64,000 nt of DNA from positions 1-64,000 of the forward strand of contig JAZGUH010000185.1 of the NCBI GenBank assembly GCA_037893225.1, given 5' to 3'. The stretch is from Hippasteria phrygiana. Lineage: Eukaryota; Echinodermata; Asteroidea; Valvatida; Goniasteridae. Both the position numbers and the translations under genes were made by a program. Positions within the stretch are counted from its first letter, which is position 1. Each line of letters starts with the position of its first letter. The notes under the pieces are model-generated. The model saw nothing but the letters and a program-made list of their open reading frames with translations, ran no database searches and was not told where the DNA came from. Below are positions 10,705 through 21,402 of this stretch, in pieces.

Positions 10705-10909
10705 GTGGAGATGAACAATTTTGTTTTTGTTTTTATTGGGAGGGGGCGTAATCATACATGCAGACTATGTGTTACGATGTTGAGTCAATGTGATGGAACT
10801 TTTTGTTTCAGGGCCTTGGTTAACCGATTGTTAATTTTGGTTGAACTTCTTGTTCTTTACAAGATGAGTACTTGCTTTTTAAATTTTGAAAATAGCAAGA
10901 AAGAACCGG

Positions 10910-11570
10910 TGTGTGCAGGCAAAATTCAAGGAATGATCAGATTATCTTATTTTGTTGATCATCTCAGGAAATAGCCGCAGTGAGTCAAAGTTCGTTTAGG
11001 GGGTAGGGAGGGTGGGGGTTGTTGAAGACATCAACAAAATCTCTCTTTCCATTCTTTTTTTATTTGTGGGAAAGGTTGGAGGAAGAAAGATTCTGTTGAG
11101 CAAGGTCTCATTATCAGTTTTTACGTAAGTGACTGGTCTTGCAGAAATTGTTTTTGTATATATTTACGAATAGGTTGGTGGGTATGCCAGCCGTGTGGGT
11201 GTGTGACTGACCCACCCAAAGCGTAATTTCTTTCTTTTTTAAAAAGTGGAATACGCTCCGAGGGAGTCAGTTTTAGCCACCATTTCTGCAAGATGACAGT
11301 CCTGGTATGTGCTGGCTACGTTAGAAGAATAATCAGTGGATTCTTTGATGGATCATTCCAACAAGTAGCCGCAGCGAGTCCGAACTTATCTGGGGGAGGG
11401 GGGGGGGGGGGGAGGATTTGTAAAGGCATCAACAAAATCTCTCTTTCCATTCCTTTTGTATTTGTGGGAAAGGTTGGATGAAGAAAGATTCTGTTGAGCA
11501 AGGTCTCATTATCGGTTTTTACGTAAGTAACTGGTCTTGCAGAAATTGTTTTTGTATATTTACGAATAAG
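10910..11570. repeat. tandem duplication, about 395-398 bp period
   Basis: Two copies (about 10910-11170 and 11303-11570) share, in order, an ATCAG/ATCATT stretch, GCCGCAG, a G-rich tract, ATCTCTCTTTCCATTC and a long segment ending TACGAATA. They duplicate the distal end of the SAP-domain gene on the minus strand. Confidence 0.85.
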
Positions 11571-11884
11571 TTTTCGCCGGTCGTAATCCGCTCGAAAACA
11601 AATCAAATTATTGAAGACATCGTATAGTCCGAAATGTGGTATATTCGAGAAATCCTTCGTGAATCCAGGAAGATTAAATGGGTCGGAAAATGTGCAGCCC
11701 GCGTCTTTCAATCTTTTGTCAAGTTGGGGCTTGAACGATTCGGGTCGGTTGTCAATTTCAGATTGGCCACGCACTTGCACAGTTCAACCAGTTCTTTCTT
11801 CAGGTAACCCGTTATTGAAACCCCTCTCTCTTGAAGAAATGTCTGCAGTTTCTTCACGTTCCAACCTTCGGAGTTGTTATCCAT
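11316..11884 (-). pseudogene. SAP-domain protein gene, frameshifted
   Basis: The minus-strand ATG at 11884 starts MDNNSEGWNVKKLQTFLQ. It continues ERGVSITGYLKKELVEL, a good match to the SAP motif (putative DNA-binding helix-extended loop-helix), at residues 8-36. The frame closes around 11708. A second frame, open from about 11780 to 11316, carries conserved-looking sequence (CTFSDPFNLPGF, LYDVFNNLI). A shift of frame near 11700-11780, or a short intron, separates them. SAP domains at the N-terminus occur in transposon-linked nuclease-type proteins of invertebrates. I infer a similar context here, but no nuclease domain is visible. Confidence 0.5.
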
Positions 11885-12409
11885 TAAAGAAACTATAATT
11901 GCTAAAAATAGGCCGCGTTTCGAGAAGAACAACAACATGTACTGTAACAATTCGAGCAGTTGTTGTGTTTTAGAGTGGTGACAATCTCTATCGTGCGCTG
12001 TTTCACCCAGCGGTAGTTCCAGATACCAGACAGGGAAACCACCACTGGCCGTGCGTCGCCACGTTGCGGCTTGCCCCGAATCACGTGGTCTAGCAACAAC
12101 GGTACTGACGCGCATAATAATGATCAGTCTGGCAACGACCGGCGCACGCTGTGCATCTTAGATTGAGCGAAGACGGGGTACAAGGATCTATGCAAATCAA
12201 CGCGCAAAAGGCTTATTGCATGGATTTGGTTGGCGTGCTTATGACGAGCAGAGGTGAGCAGCGGAACCAAATTTTTGGGCGACTTAATGCATCCACCATA
12301 CACACACCTACATCATGCATCATTGGATAGCTTAATGTGTCTACTTTAAAGTTAGGCATGATGTGGAATTACCAAGTTGGGCAAAAATTTGTTTTTTTTG
12401 ACCATTTTG
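11885..12409. other. upstream of the SAP gene; nothing certain
   Basis: The minus frame stays open upstream of the SAP start but has no recognisable content. No promoter element was recognised. The rest is non-coding. Confidence 0.3.
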
Positions 12410-12985
12410 GTCAAAACTCTCATTTGTTGGCAAAAATATGATTTTTGAGATATTGTTATTTTTTACACCTATGTAACAAGCCTCATCCATGTAAAGAGGT
12501 TTTTGACTTATCTGGCACCCAATTAGTGCAAAATAAGCATTTTAAAATTACAAAATGTTCAGTAAGTATAGCCGATACCGAGTGAATATGTGTGTTTTTC
12601 TCAAAATCATATTTCTGAAACAAAAATGGAAGTAACATTTTGATTGCACATATACAATATCCATGTTCGCTTCATGAAATAAAATATTAAATACTTAAGA
12701 TACAATATACATTCAAAGAAGTCACGAGGTGGAGCTTCAAAATGTTGGCCAAGGTGTTTTGGGCACGTTTGGTAAAAACACTCACTTTTGAAGAAAAAAA
12801 TGTGATTTTTAAGATATTGGTATTTTTGACATCCATTTAACAAGCCTAATCCATGGAAGTATGTTTTATATCTATCTGATGTTCTATTAACTCAAAATAT
12901 GCATCTTAAGATACACAAATGTACAGTAAGTATAGGCGATATTAAGAGAAAATGTGTGTTTTCTCGAAACTATATATTTGCGATA
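12410..12985. repeat. tandem repeat, about 365 bp period, two diverged copies
   Basis: Blocks starting near 12410 and 12780 share GATATTG, ACAAGCCT, ATCCATG, CAGTAAGTATAG and GTGTGTTTT motifs in the same order. Related sequence in inverted orientation lies at 16758-16985. Confidence 0.65.
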
Positions 12986-13373
12986 TTAATTTTGCTATTG
13001 CTGTTCTATAAATATCATCTATGACCAATTGCTCATACTCCGTTGGTATTATAAACAAATTGGTATGATTTTAGTGGTCTATTATTATAATTTTTCAGAT
13101 GCTGTCCCAAGTTTAAGACTGTTCAATATCCATATACTATAGATCACTCGTTGTTGCACATAGTGCATATTAGTCAAGACACTCTAGGTAGAAATAGATG
13201 TATATTATTCATACCAACTTCAATCTTCTTTTTCTTCATATTAGCTGACAAGATGTATAAAACATTATTATGCCATCACCAGTGCATTTTAGCTCACAAA
13301 CTCGTGCAAACAAAAACATTGTTTTAATACAAGTTACTTTTCACGTAAAGCATTCTTATGATGTCGAAGCTAT

Positions 13374-13705
13374 CTCTCTTAATATAAAAGAGTGAATCCC
13401 TTCTCAAACCACTCCAAAAGAGTGAATCTCTTATAAAAACAACTCGAAAAGAGTGAAAACCACTCGAAAAGAGTGAAATTTCCACTCTTTCGAGGAGCCA
13501 TATAAGGGACCACTCTTTTTAGACTTGTCCCTTATATGGCTCCACGAAAGTGTGGAAATTTCACTCTTTTCGAGTGGTTTTCACTCTTTTCGAGTGGTTT
13601 TCACTCTTTTCGAGTGGTTTTTATAAGATATTCACTCTTTTGGAGTGGTTTGAGAAGGGATTCACTCTTTTGGAGAGTGAGTTTTTCACTCTTACATTAA
13701 GAGAT
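13374..13705. repeat. 330 bp hairpin built from 17-20 bp units
   Basis: The left arm (about 13374-13513) and right arm (about 13527-13703) are inverted repeats around a short loop. Inside each arm the unit CCACTCGAAAAGAGTGAAA recurs. Each unit is itself nearly palindromic (CACTC...GAGTG). TCTCTTA / TAAGAGA bound the structure. It has no coding capacity and is probably a MITE or foldback. Confidence 0.8.
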
Positions 13706-13881
13706 AAGCAGATCAAGCAAGACCAAGGCCAAGACCCAATCCAGCTCCTCCTCATTGAGCATTCCAAGTGCACAACGGTCACCTGACACGAGCGATAACA
13801 AATCTCTGGTTTATCTCTAGAATTAGAATCAAAACCAACGTGTAGACAATCAACTTCCAGAACTCACAAAAAACACCAGGT

Positions 13882-14226
13882 GTGGAATCACACCGATTCC
13901 CGGACGACAAATTTCAACAAGTGGAATCCCTGGCAGCGAAAGTCAACAATTTGACTTTGGCCAAGGATCACGTCACTAAACTAATCAAACAACTGTCACG
14001 AGCCATCAAAACCGCCACACCACCACCCTATCTGGAAGTCGAAATACGACCACATGCCCACACAGATCCCTGAAATTTCTGGGATCCTTCAGGGAACGTT
14101 GGAGCAATCTTGGGCCAAGTCATCGCTTATTTTTGCACGTACCACACTTGAGGAGAACGAAGAGCAAACGAAGACGCAGCTGGTCAAGGCAAGAACAGCA
14201 ACACAAGAGACTCTTGCTGAACAGTT
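13882..14226 (+). pseudogene. degraded mobile-element ORF, gag/ORF1-like
   Basis: A helical, polar peptide frame (13882-14073; FQQVESLAAKVNNL) is followed, after one frame change near 14065, by about 55 open codons. These include ILQGTLEQSW and LEENEEQTKTQL, up to a stop at about 14228. The heptad-like composition and the W and L spacing resemble N-terminal coiled-coil regions of invertebrate retroelement ORF1/gag products. I cannot assign a family. Confidence 0.35.
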
Positions 14227-14432
14227 TTAAGGCCAAGACCAACGAACTGCTCAACAACTCTACGGTTTCTTCACACGGCCAAGACAATTAGCAGGCTTCA
14301 AGAGAAAACATCCCTGAGATCTCTCATCAAACACAAACCAAAAATTATTTTTTTCAAGACCACCACATCTTCTCAAAAGAGACATCTATCCGTTCTAATC
14401 TTGAATATAACCCATCCCAACTTACCATTATA

Positions 14433-14608
14433 CAGTCGAACCCTAATAATAAGAGCACTGTTAATACAACATCCTGCTTATAACAAGGAAAAAGATAGGT
14501 CCCGAGTCTTTGTTTTTCTTTGTTTTCCATTACTGATAATACAAGGTACCTGTTATAACAAGGTAAATTGTAAAGTCCCAAGGACCTTGTTATAAAGGTG
14601 TTCGACTG
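14433..14608. mobile_element. TA-flanked Tc1/mariner-type (Tigger/pogo-like) MITE
   Basis: The left end CAGTCGAAC and right end GTTCGACTG are flanked on both sides by TA. Inside are several TTATAACAAG units. Length is 176 bp with no ORF. Such CAGTCGAACC termini and a TA target are typical of pogo/Tigger-derived MITEs in animals. Confidence 0.8.
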
Positions 14609-14750
14609 TATTCCTAACCATGGCCAAAAGGAAATTCAATAAAGAGATTAAAGGGGCTGTGTCGTCACGACCATAGCAGGCTTGCGGGTGTACACTGAAT
14701 CCCGAACTGATGAGCGCAGATGAACCCAGGAACTGCAAATAATACCCCAC

Positions 14751-14829
14751 GACCGCGCGCTGACCTACAGGGCGCGCGCGTGCTGACCTACAGGGCTCGC
14801 GCGCGCTGACCCACAGGGCGCGCGCGCCA
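14751..14829. repeat. GC-rich minisatellite, about 27 bp x 3
   Basis: Three units of GCGCGCTGACCTACAGGG type are separated by CG-dinucleotide runs. Confidence 0.75.
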
Positions 14830-15324
14830 GATCAGATTACAGTTGCAATGACTGCTGCATGCATGATCCTGTAGATACATACTGCATGTACAAGTATTTT
14901 GTATGTGTTTGTGCCACCAAAAATATACGATAGGTCTACAGTCGAACATAGTCCGTGACACCCCACCCACCAAACGCCAAAATGTACCATGACAGAACCA
15001 AACGAAAATAAGTAAATAAGTAAATCTGTATTTATAATTGTAAAACAAATAATGCACCAGCCCCTTCCTATACAAACATAAAGTTGTAGGCCTATGTATC
15101 GAAATAAATTTCGACTAAAATCGGCTGTGCGTGCAATGATGAGCAAATCAAAGTAAAACAGCTATACTGATGGCGATATTGAGTCCACGACCTTGTGTTA
15201 CATTTGACGGCAGGAATTTATGGAAAGTTACATCATAAGAGTTATTTCAACACTATCAAATAATAAACACAATAATAACATTTATTACCAATAAATAATA
15301 TACGCCAATGAAATGAGATTTCAC
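14830..15324. other. no gene supported
   Basis: Non-coding. Overlapping minus ORFs of 95-104 codons start with biased, unrecognisable sequence. AT-rich stretch at 15250-15310. Confidence 0.35.
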
Positions 15325-15547
15325 CAGTGGCGAGTAAATCCGTGTCGAAAAGTGGGGATGATTATTGAATTTGTCAACGAAGTACTGCATCTTGAACATT
15401 TTTTCAACGGGAGATACCCCTGCCCCAAACACCGCTTGAAATTTGAAACATCACTTTGTGTACAATTTCCCCTCTTTAAATTTACGAAACAAAAAAGAAA
15501 TACAAATCGGCGGGCCCCTGAACTCCTTCCCCGTGTTTACGCCACTG
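15325..15547. mobile_element. CAGTGGCG-family MITE
   Basis: The left end CAGTGGCGAGTAAAT and right end GTTTACGCCACTG are inverted repeats. A half-site of the same family (CAGTGGCGTAAAC) occurs at 22609. Related CAGTGGCG/CGGATCC-ended elements lie at 36422-36582, 36730-36885 and 47611-47787. Confidence 0.65.
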
Positions 15548-16154
15548 GCGCACAGATCCCCACATCACTATGATAAAGATGACTACCGAAGAAACAAAGA
15601 AATAAACACCCCGACAAATATTCAAACAACCCTAATTTTCACCTGTTTTGCACGAATTATTCGCTTATTACTTTTTATGACATGAACAATTCACATACCG
15701 AGTACATGGATCGGATGTACTGTACATGTAATGTATGTACTGTACATGTTGACTATACATTACATGTAGACTTGGTGTGTGGAAATATTGTTTCACACAG
15801 CGAGTTGTTGACAAGTGCCATTGGAATAGCGACCAAGTAAAGTTGTTTCAGCTCCATCTATCAACAAAATGTACTTATAAGTTCTAGATTTTAATATTTT
15901 TTTTCGCTGCTAAAGAACTGTCTGCAGCCACTACACAAACTGTCCCACATTGCATGGCATTGTCAGGGTGTGATAATGTGCCTGTTTATTATTCAGGAGG
16001 CCTCCTGATATGAATACGAACCCGGGAATCGCGGTGTCATATGAATATCCGACTCAATGAATGTCCGACTCCTCTTCCCTATTATTGGTTAAACCCTCTC
16101 ACGTGACCGGCCACTCTTCCAATAATCGATTCATATTAAACTGGGACATATGAT
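15548..16154. other. no gene supported
   Basis: Contains a TGTACATG-rich segment at 15700-15765 with short palindromes. No coding feature. Confidence 0.4.
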
Positions 16155-16326
16155 GCACGATATGGGCAGAGGAAACCCACCCTCTTTTGTGTTGGTCATT
16201 GTGTTCCCGGAATCTCAGGAATTCTTTTGAGAGGTCTGGGGGATGTGTTAGGTAACAATAGTCTGGAGAGTGTATAGGGTATAGGGACAAGGGGGGGGGG
16301 GGTACCCCTTTTCCCCCATATCGTGC
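16155..16326. mobile_element. MITE, family 2, copy 1
   Basis: The ends GCACGATATGGG and CCCATATCGTGC are inverted repeats. The internal GGTAACAATAGTCTGGAGAG and a G tract are shared with 17017-17172 and 46516-46686. Confidence 0.85.
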
Positions 16327-16757
16327 TGGGTATAAACTGGGGAGAGGGGATCCTTTTTGTTCTTTTCAGATCACACTCACAGTTCTGGCTCTAGTCTACT
16401 GAACTGTAAATTTGTTTTTATTTTTGGCCACATCGCATACAAAACATGAAATTCCAATTTGGTTATCAGTTCCCCAATTGCCTTGCGCACAAAATAAGCT
16501 GTGTTTAAGCAAAGGGCCAGTGATTGGTTTATACTGCACTGTACAGTCGTACATTTCTAATTCCAATCTGGCTTATGGTGTCATGGCAGGCAGTTTTCAG
16601 TGTGTAGTTTCGATCTTTAATTAAGACCTTTTCCAATGCAATAATTAACGTTGGATAAACCTATGTGTGCATCACATTATTGTCAAACCAGGCTGTTTTG
16701 GCATAAATAGTTTGCTAGTTGGATTCTGATGCCTTAATAACGCCTATACTTTATGTA

Positions 16758-16985
16758 TATTTTGTAATCTTAAGATGTATATTTTGAATTATTGGAACCT
16801 CAGATAAGTATAAAACATACTTCCATGGATGAGGCTTGTGTAATAGATGTAAAAAACATACCAATATCTTAAAAATCATATTTTTTCCCAAAAGTGAGTG
16901 TACATTTTGTAATTTTAAACGGCCCATTTTGCACTATTGGAGTGCCAGATAAGTCCAAAACCTCTTTGAATGGATGAGGCTTAAT
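16758..16985. repeat. inverted copies of the 12.4-13.0 kb repeat
   Basis: Two tandem, diverged segments contain GGATGAGGCTT and CCAGATAAGT. They are the reverse complement of motifs in the repeat at 12410-12985. Confidence 0.6.
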
Positions 16986-17016
16986 AAATATGGGAAGTAT
17001 GGGAAGTATGGGAACC

Positions 17017-17172
17017 CCCCCCCCCCCCCCCTCTTTTGTGTTGGTCATTGTGTTTCCGGAATCTCAGGAATTTTTTCAGAAGTCTAGGGGGGGTGTGTTA
17101 GGTAACAATAGTCTGGAGAGTGTATAGGGTATAGGGACAAAAAGGGGGGTACCCCTCTGCCCCATATCGTGC
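17017..17172. mobile_element. MITE, family 2, copy 2, truncated
   Basis: Shares about 140 bp with copy 1, ending CCCCATATCGTGC. The left terminus is replaced by a poly-C tract. Confidence 0.8.
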
Positions 17173-17208
17173 TCGGTATAGTCTCTCCAGTGCTCTCCTA
17201 TCGGTCTG

Positions 17209-17446
17209 GTGCCAAAAACGGAACCGGGTTCATAGCGTTTAATTCGTCATCTGTCTTTCCCACATGGCAATAGTAAATGATTTTTCTCGACAGAGAGCAG
17301 TGCAAAGTGAATTATGCAACTTTTGATTTCGCAATAGAATTGCTCATGCAAGCAGGTTCAAATGCATGGCTGGCTAAGTCGGATATTAAGTCAACCTTTC
17401 GCCTTTTGCCAGTGTCACCTAATGATCTGTTAGGGTTTTCTTTTGT
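17209..17446 (+). pseudogene. DIRS-like reverse transcriptase fragment
   Basis: The first frame reads PKTEPGS, stop, RLIRHLSFPHGNS. After a frame change near 17300 it reads VNYATFDFAIELLMQAG, then AWLAKSDIKSTFRLLPVSP and GFSF. This is the fingers/palm part of an RT with DIKS-FRLLPVxP, typical of DIRS/Ngaro-like tyrosine-recombinase retrotransposons. At least two stops and a frameshift are present, and the catalytic YxDD part is missing. A hairpin follows immediately at 17446. Confidence 0.75.
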
Positions 17447-17501
17447 TTCGTAGCTACAGCTACTTCATCAGATGAAGTCAGATGTAGCTGTAGCTACGAA
17501 A
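17446..17501. repeat. perfect 18 bp hairpin
   Basis: The arms TTTCGTAGCTACAGCTAC (17446-17463) and their exact reverse complement (17484-17501) enclose a 20 base loop that itself contains ACTTCATCAGATGAAGT. Confidence 0.9.
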
Positions 17502-17562
17502 GTGCTACCTTTAATATTTATTTGTGTCTAGCTGACTAATATCACGGCTGTAAACAACTTAC

Positions 17563-17676
17563 CTCACGAGTCGGCTCTGATGATTTGTGTTGAATCTTGT
17601 CCAATGCAATTTGCCGGATAGACGTTGTATGGTCGTAAAGGTTTAGCCGGACACGCGGTGTCTCGAAGAGCTCCAT
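17563..17676 (-). CDS. candidate coding exon, unknown protein
   Basis: On the minus strand, 38 codons start at ATG (17676) and end exactly at a strong donor (GAG|GTAAGTTG). The ATG is preceded by TTTGATTTAAG, which could be an acceptor, so it may be an internal exon. The peptide starts MELFETPRVRLNLYDHTT. The position and the strong donor argue for a real exon. I recognise no family and saw no partner exons; the region to the left is transposon debris. Confidence 0.35.
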
Positions 17677-17779
17677 CTTAAATCAAACAAAAGTCTGGCT
17701 AAGTAAAGCCAGATTATCAGCCGACACTCCATTAACTTTAATTCTAGGCAAAACAAACAACACACTCATTTTAATTCTA

Positions 17780-19130
17780 TGAAAATGAATTAAACTGTTG
17801 CAAACTGCTGACCGACTGAATGGACCTGAAATATACAAATACAAAAATTAGCTGGCCCGACGTTTCGAACTTAAGCAAGTTCTTTCGCAAAGGCAAACGA
17901 CAGAGTACAAGAAACAAACACATAGGGAACACACATGCAAGAGGGGGTGGGTGGAGAAACACAACAGAGGTATACAAAGGAGCGTGGCAGTGAGTGAACA
18001 ACAAAGAGAGGGGAGGGACCGCGAGGAAAAAGGAACAAAGAAGTGTAGTTTAGGGTAAGGATGAAGGAGGGGAGGGATTAGGATGAGAGGGATGAAGCTG
18101 GAGAAAAGAGACAGAGGAGTGTGGTGAAGGGGGTGGGGGGGGGGGGGGGCTTAAATAGAAGGTGGTAATTAGGGCAAGAGAAGGAATAGAGAGATGTGGC
18201 AAGGATAAACAGGAAAAGGAAAGACAACCCCAAGTGGGCAAAAGACCCCAAGAGGGTTTGCCAAGAGGAATATCTGTAAACAAAGGACAATGGGGGGAAA
18301 TTAAGAGTTAATCATTCCCTTCCTGGATGTTAAGACCATGTGGTTGAATGGTCCAAAGATGTTTCGTCAACACTTTCTCTCTGCGAAAGCGAACTGAGTC
18401 CTTGCGGTGGCCAAGTAATTCTATGCTCTGTAGAATCATATCAGAAATGGAATGGTTAGGCAAATTGAAGTGATGACCAACAGGGGTGTCCATTTTCTTA
18501 GTGTTCACAGTCGATCGATGGCCATAGAAACGCTTTCTGAGCGTGTTCTTGGTCTCGCCGACATGATTCCACAAACCCTGCAAGAAATGAGATAACATTA
18601 GGTGTTGCAGGTAATGTTGCTATTGGTTCTGTGGGTAGTGCCAGATGAATGGCCAGAAAAGGAGTCACCCTCCTGCATGTGAGTCGGGCAAACAACACAC
18701 CTGGAATCGCACTTAAAAGTACCATGCTGTGTGGGCGGGGATGCAGCCAAGGTGGGGACCTCGGCTCGAACAATCAGGTTTCGTAGATTACGGGGGCGTC
18801 TATTAAGCCAATACTGGGTTGTCAGGGACGGCACGGGCAAGGCGATCTGAAGTATGAAGGATATGATGGTTGTCATTAGTTATTTTACGAAGAGGAGGGA
18901 GACTAGGATGAAAGGTGGTGACCAAGGGAATCTTGGGGTCGGCATAAGTGCTGGTCGTCTTTTCCTTGAGAGCCAAATCTCTAGTGATCATAGATTTGGC
19001 CCTAGCGATAGCACGTTGAACTTGGCCGAGAGCTGTGGCCCCTGGCAACCATGTTATTCTTCATTACCTGTACATGATGGGAAAAGTCAGAATTATCAGA
19101 ACAAATCCTTCTGAGTCTAAGTGCCTGGCT
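17780..19130 (-). mobile_element. Penelope-like element, 3' fragment A
   Basis: In minus-strand order it holds the linker after the RT (PKIPLVTTFHPSLPP, about 18950), a Cys-rich segment (FKCDSRCVVC), the GIY-YIG endonuclease remnant (VGETKNTLRKRFYGHRS, 18550) ending NIQEGND, then a long 3' untranslated region to 17780. Frames are broken near 18600 and 18800. The RT itself is absent. The 3' end (AATGAATTAAACTGTTGC) is shared with the copy ending at 48627. Confidence 0.85.
17854..17893 (-). ncRNA. decayed hammerhead-ribozyme-like motif, copy A
   Basis: On the minus strand GCCTTTGCGAAAG is followed by a small hairpin AACTT-gctt-AAGTT, then CGAAACGTC and GGGC. GAAA-C-GUC is the 3' core of hammerhead ribozymes of Penelope elements. 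The CUGAUGA box is mutated. Confidence 0.45.
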
Positions 19131-19296
19131 TAATGCTATGCCTGTCTAGCAATGCCTGGGGTGACAGCTGGAGGAGTGGAGTTACTGGTGGGTGTCTGTG
19201 GGTTAATTCTAGGCAAAAACCAAAGCTGAATATATACCAGTCACAAGCAGTATAGTAAAATTTAGTTGGTTGGCTAATCCTATTTTCACCAACTTA
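19131..19296. other. spacer between the Penelope fragment and a MITE
   Basis: Contains a small piece of Penelope linker similarity (GGGTGACAGCTGGAGGAGTGG, shared with about 51200) at 19160-19200, and then unrelated sequence. Confidence 0.5.
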
Positions 19297-19411
19297 CAGA
19301 GAAAAACGTTGTTTAAACAATAAACAACCCCGGGTTGTTCATGTGCCCTGCTTAAACAACCAGCTGGTACATGAACAACCCAAAGTTAAGTTTAAACAAC
19401 GTTTTTCTCTG
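19297..19411. mobile_element. TA-flanked foldback MITE
   Basis: The ends CAGAGAAAAACGTTGTTTAA and its reverse complement are flanked by TA on both sides. The inner GGGTTGTTCATGT / ACATGAACAACCC is also inverted. Length is 115 bp. Confidence 0.8.
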
Positions 19412-20638
19412 TATGCTCAGCAATGTTTCGTGCAATTTGTCTTGGCCTTCAATACCCGAACACTGCATCTTAATAATGATACATGTAATATCAATTTTAA
19501 TTCACAGTATACACTCCAATATGCTTTTCTTTGTGAAACTTTTAGCTTAAAGTCCCATCCAAAGGACGTGACCCTGTTACAATGAGCAATTCACAAGGGC
19601 CCACCAGGTGCCAGACCAATGCACTGATTATTGCGAGGTAGGCTAATGCACTCAATACATGCGATCTTCCATCCAAGTACTTGCTAAACATGTATAGTGT
19701 GCCACTTGCTTTTCCAATGAACCAAATTTTCAGTGAAGATAAATATAGAAAAACGTTTCTCACAAGATCAAACAAACAACAAAGTGCCTTAGTGTGCGAC
19801 ATACTTTGTAAAAAAATGGGGCCAATTCAGTCATCTTCCAAGGAAACACCGCCCGTTTATTAAGTCCGAGTGTGAGCAGTGTCCGTCTGCCGTCCGGCTG
19901 TCCGTCGGGCTGTTTTCAATGTAATTGCCTGTCTGTCCAGAATAATGGAAAGTTTGTCTTGTCTTTTCTGTCTATGCTCTTTTATGATTTTCTCTAGCTT
20001 ACTGATCACCTTTGTAATTTGTTTGGAGTATCATCTCTTTTTTTTTTGGTTCAATAACTATCCGCTCGTTGTCTTTGTCATTGTTTATTAATTAGGCCAC
20101 TTTGTTGTTGTATGTTATTTTTAAGCAATGCGTTTTAAACATTGATTTCAATTGTACATGAATCCAACCTGCCTTGTTGCCAAAAATAGCTTGGCCTTCG
20201 TGCGAAGCGTGCTAAAAATCGCAAAGCTCGGGAGTCCAAATAATGAGCATGAGTAAATGTTCTATTATTTATTTTCTCTACTTAACTTTAGTGCAATAAA
20301 TAATTCATTATGTCATTGCAAAGAGTTATTATCATTGGCCAAAACCAACAATTCATCGTAAACGTTTGCCGAACTTGCCCAGTTTACATATCCTCCATCT
20401 TAAAACTGTGACGTAACCCCCGAATTTGACTAGAAACCGTGGTCCGTGGCAATGTTGATCCAGTTCGACTAGCTAGTCAAACCACGCAGCGTTCGAGTGA
20501 CATCTAGATTGACTATGGTTAAGTCTAGTCACTCTGGTCGCCCAACCGAACCTGCTCAGAGACGGAGATCAATGGCTCCATGGTATGCAAATTGAATAGT
20601 ACGTAGGGGTAGGTATAAGAATAGTCCGAGTAACATTT
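19412..20638. other. no gene supported
   Basis: ORFs of up to 86 codons (minus, 19542-19802) have no recognisable domain. AT-rich from 20100 to 20330. Confidence 0.35.
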
Positions 20639-20680
20639 AACAATTGTTGACTGCTATGATGTGGGATATGACGTTTTTAA

Positions 20681-20742
20681 CACCCGAGGGACGCATATAG
20701 CACCCGAGGCGAAGCCAAGGGTGTTATGCGTCCCTGAGGGTG
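20681..20742. mobile_element. 62 bp TTAA-flanked micro-element nested in the P-type TIR
   Basis: TTAA flanks both sides (20677-20680, 20743-20746). The ends CACCCGAGGGACGCATA and TATGCGTCCCTGAGGGTG are inverted with a 1 bp indel. The opposite P-type terminus (about 21696-21705) retains a single TTAA at the equivalent place, so the empty site is preserved. Confidence 0.85.
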
Positions 20743-21058
20743 TTAAAGGAACCATGCTTCTCAAATTGACCGGATCACATTTTATTTCATAAATAAATTC
20801 AATTATATGTATTAAATGTGAATTAAAAGCCAAAATGGTTTAAGCGAAGTTTTAGTGTGATTATTTGCCGCTCAAAAATTGACCCCCCCTTTTTGAAATT
20901 TGTTGAGACTCAAATTGAGGGCGCTGTTCGTGACGTAGACCGAGGCACCGAAATTCATGGATCGACTCGATAGTCTGGACCCGGCCCGTATACAGTACAC
21001 ACACTAGGTCTACACGTGCAATTTCGTAAGTTGCAACAACAACTAACATCGAACTTAC

Positions 21059-21402
21059 CCTGATTTTCTCCCTTTTAGCGAAGGCTCCTCGGGGAATGGG
21101 CCGTTTAACTGCTTTCGCCTTTATCTTACTCACAACTGGGAACTTTGTTGGGATGGCAGTGGACTTGAGCATATTTTTAATGGTCATCCCAAAGGATTTG
21201 AAAATACCAGTATCGAAACACGAAGGCTCAAAGTGGTCGCTACATAACGCTGAAAAGCTGCTGGGCCGGACCTCTTTGCTCTTGTCACATTCACTTTCGC
21301 CGTCCGAATTCTCCGATATTTCGCTTCAGTTGGAAATACATGAAGGCTTATTCCACCCGTCGTTGTTTTGCTGCACCCAGCAGCCACACACCTTGTCGGC
21401 AT
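21059..21402 (-). pseudogene. THAP-domain transposase exon 1, one frameshift
   Basis: The start at 21402 reads MPTRCVAAGCS (Cys-x4-Cys). Next come HVFPTEAKYRRI, the AKVNVTRAK region and, after a 1 bp shift at about 21251-21260, LCSDHFEPSCF (Cys-x2-His). LKSTAIPTKFP then takes the place of the AVPTIF box. The exon ends AGG|GTAAGT at 21059. With one base restored, the exon length is a multiple of three. THAP is the DNA-binding domain of P-type transposases. The surrounding TIRs support that origin. The rest of the transposase is deleted. Confidence 0.8.

Noticed and set aside
18050..18290. Pro/Ser-rich minus ORFs (also near 48718-49148 and 52529-52974)
   Set aside because: Pyrimidine-rich 3' UTR of Penelope-like elements, recurring in three copies.
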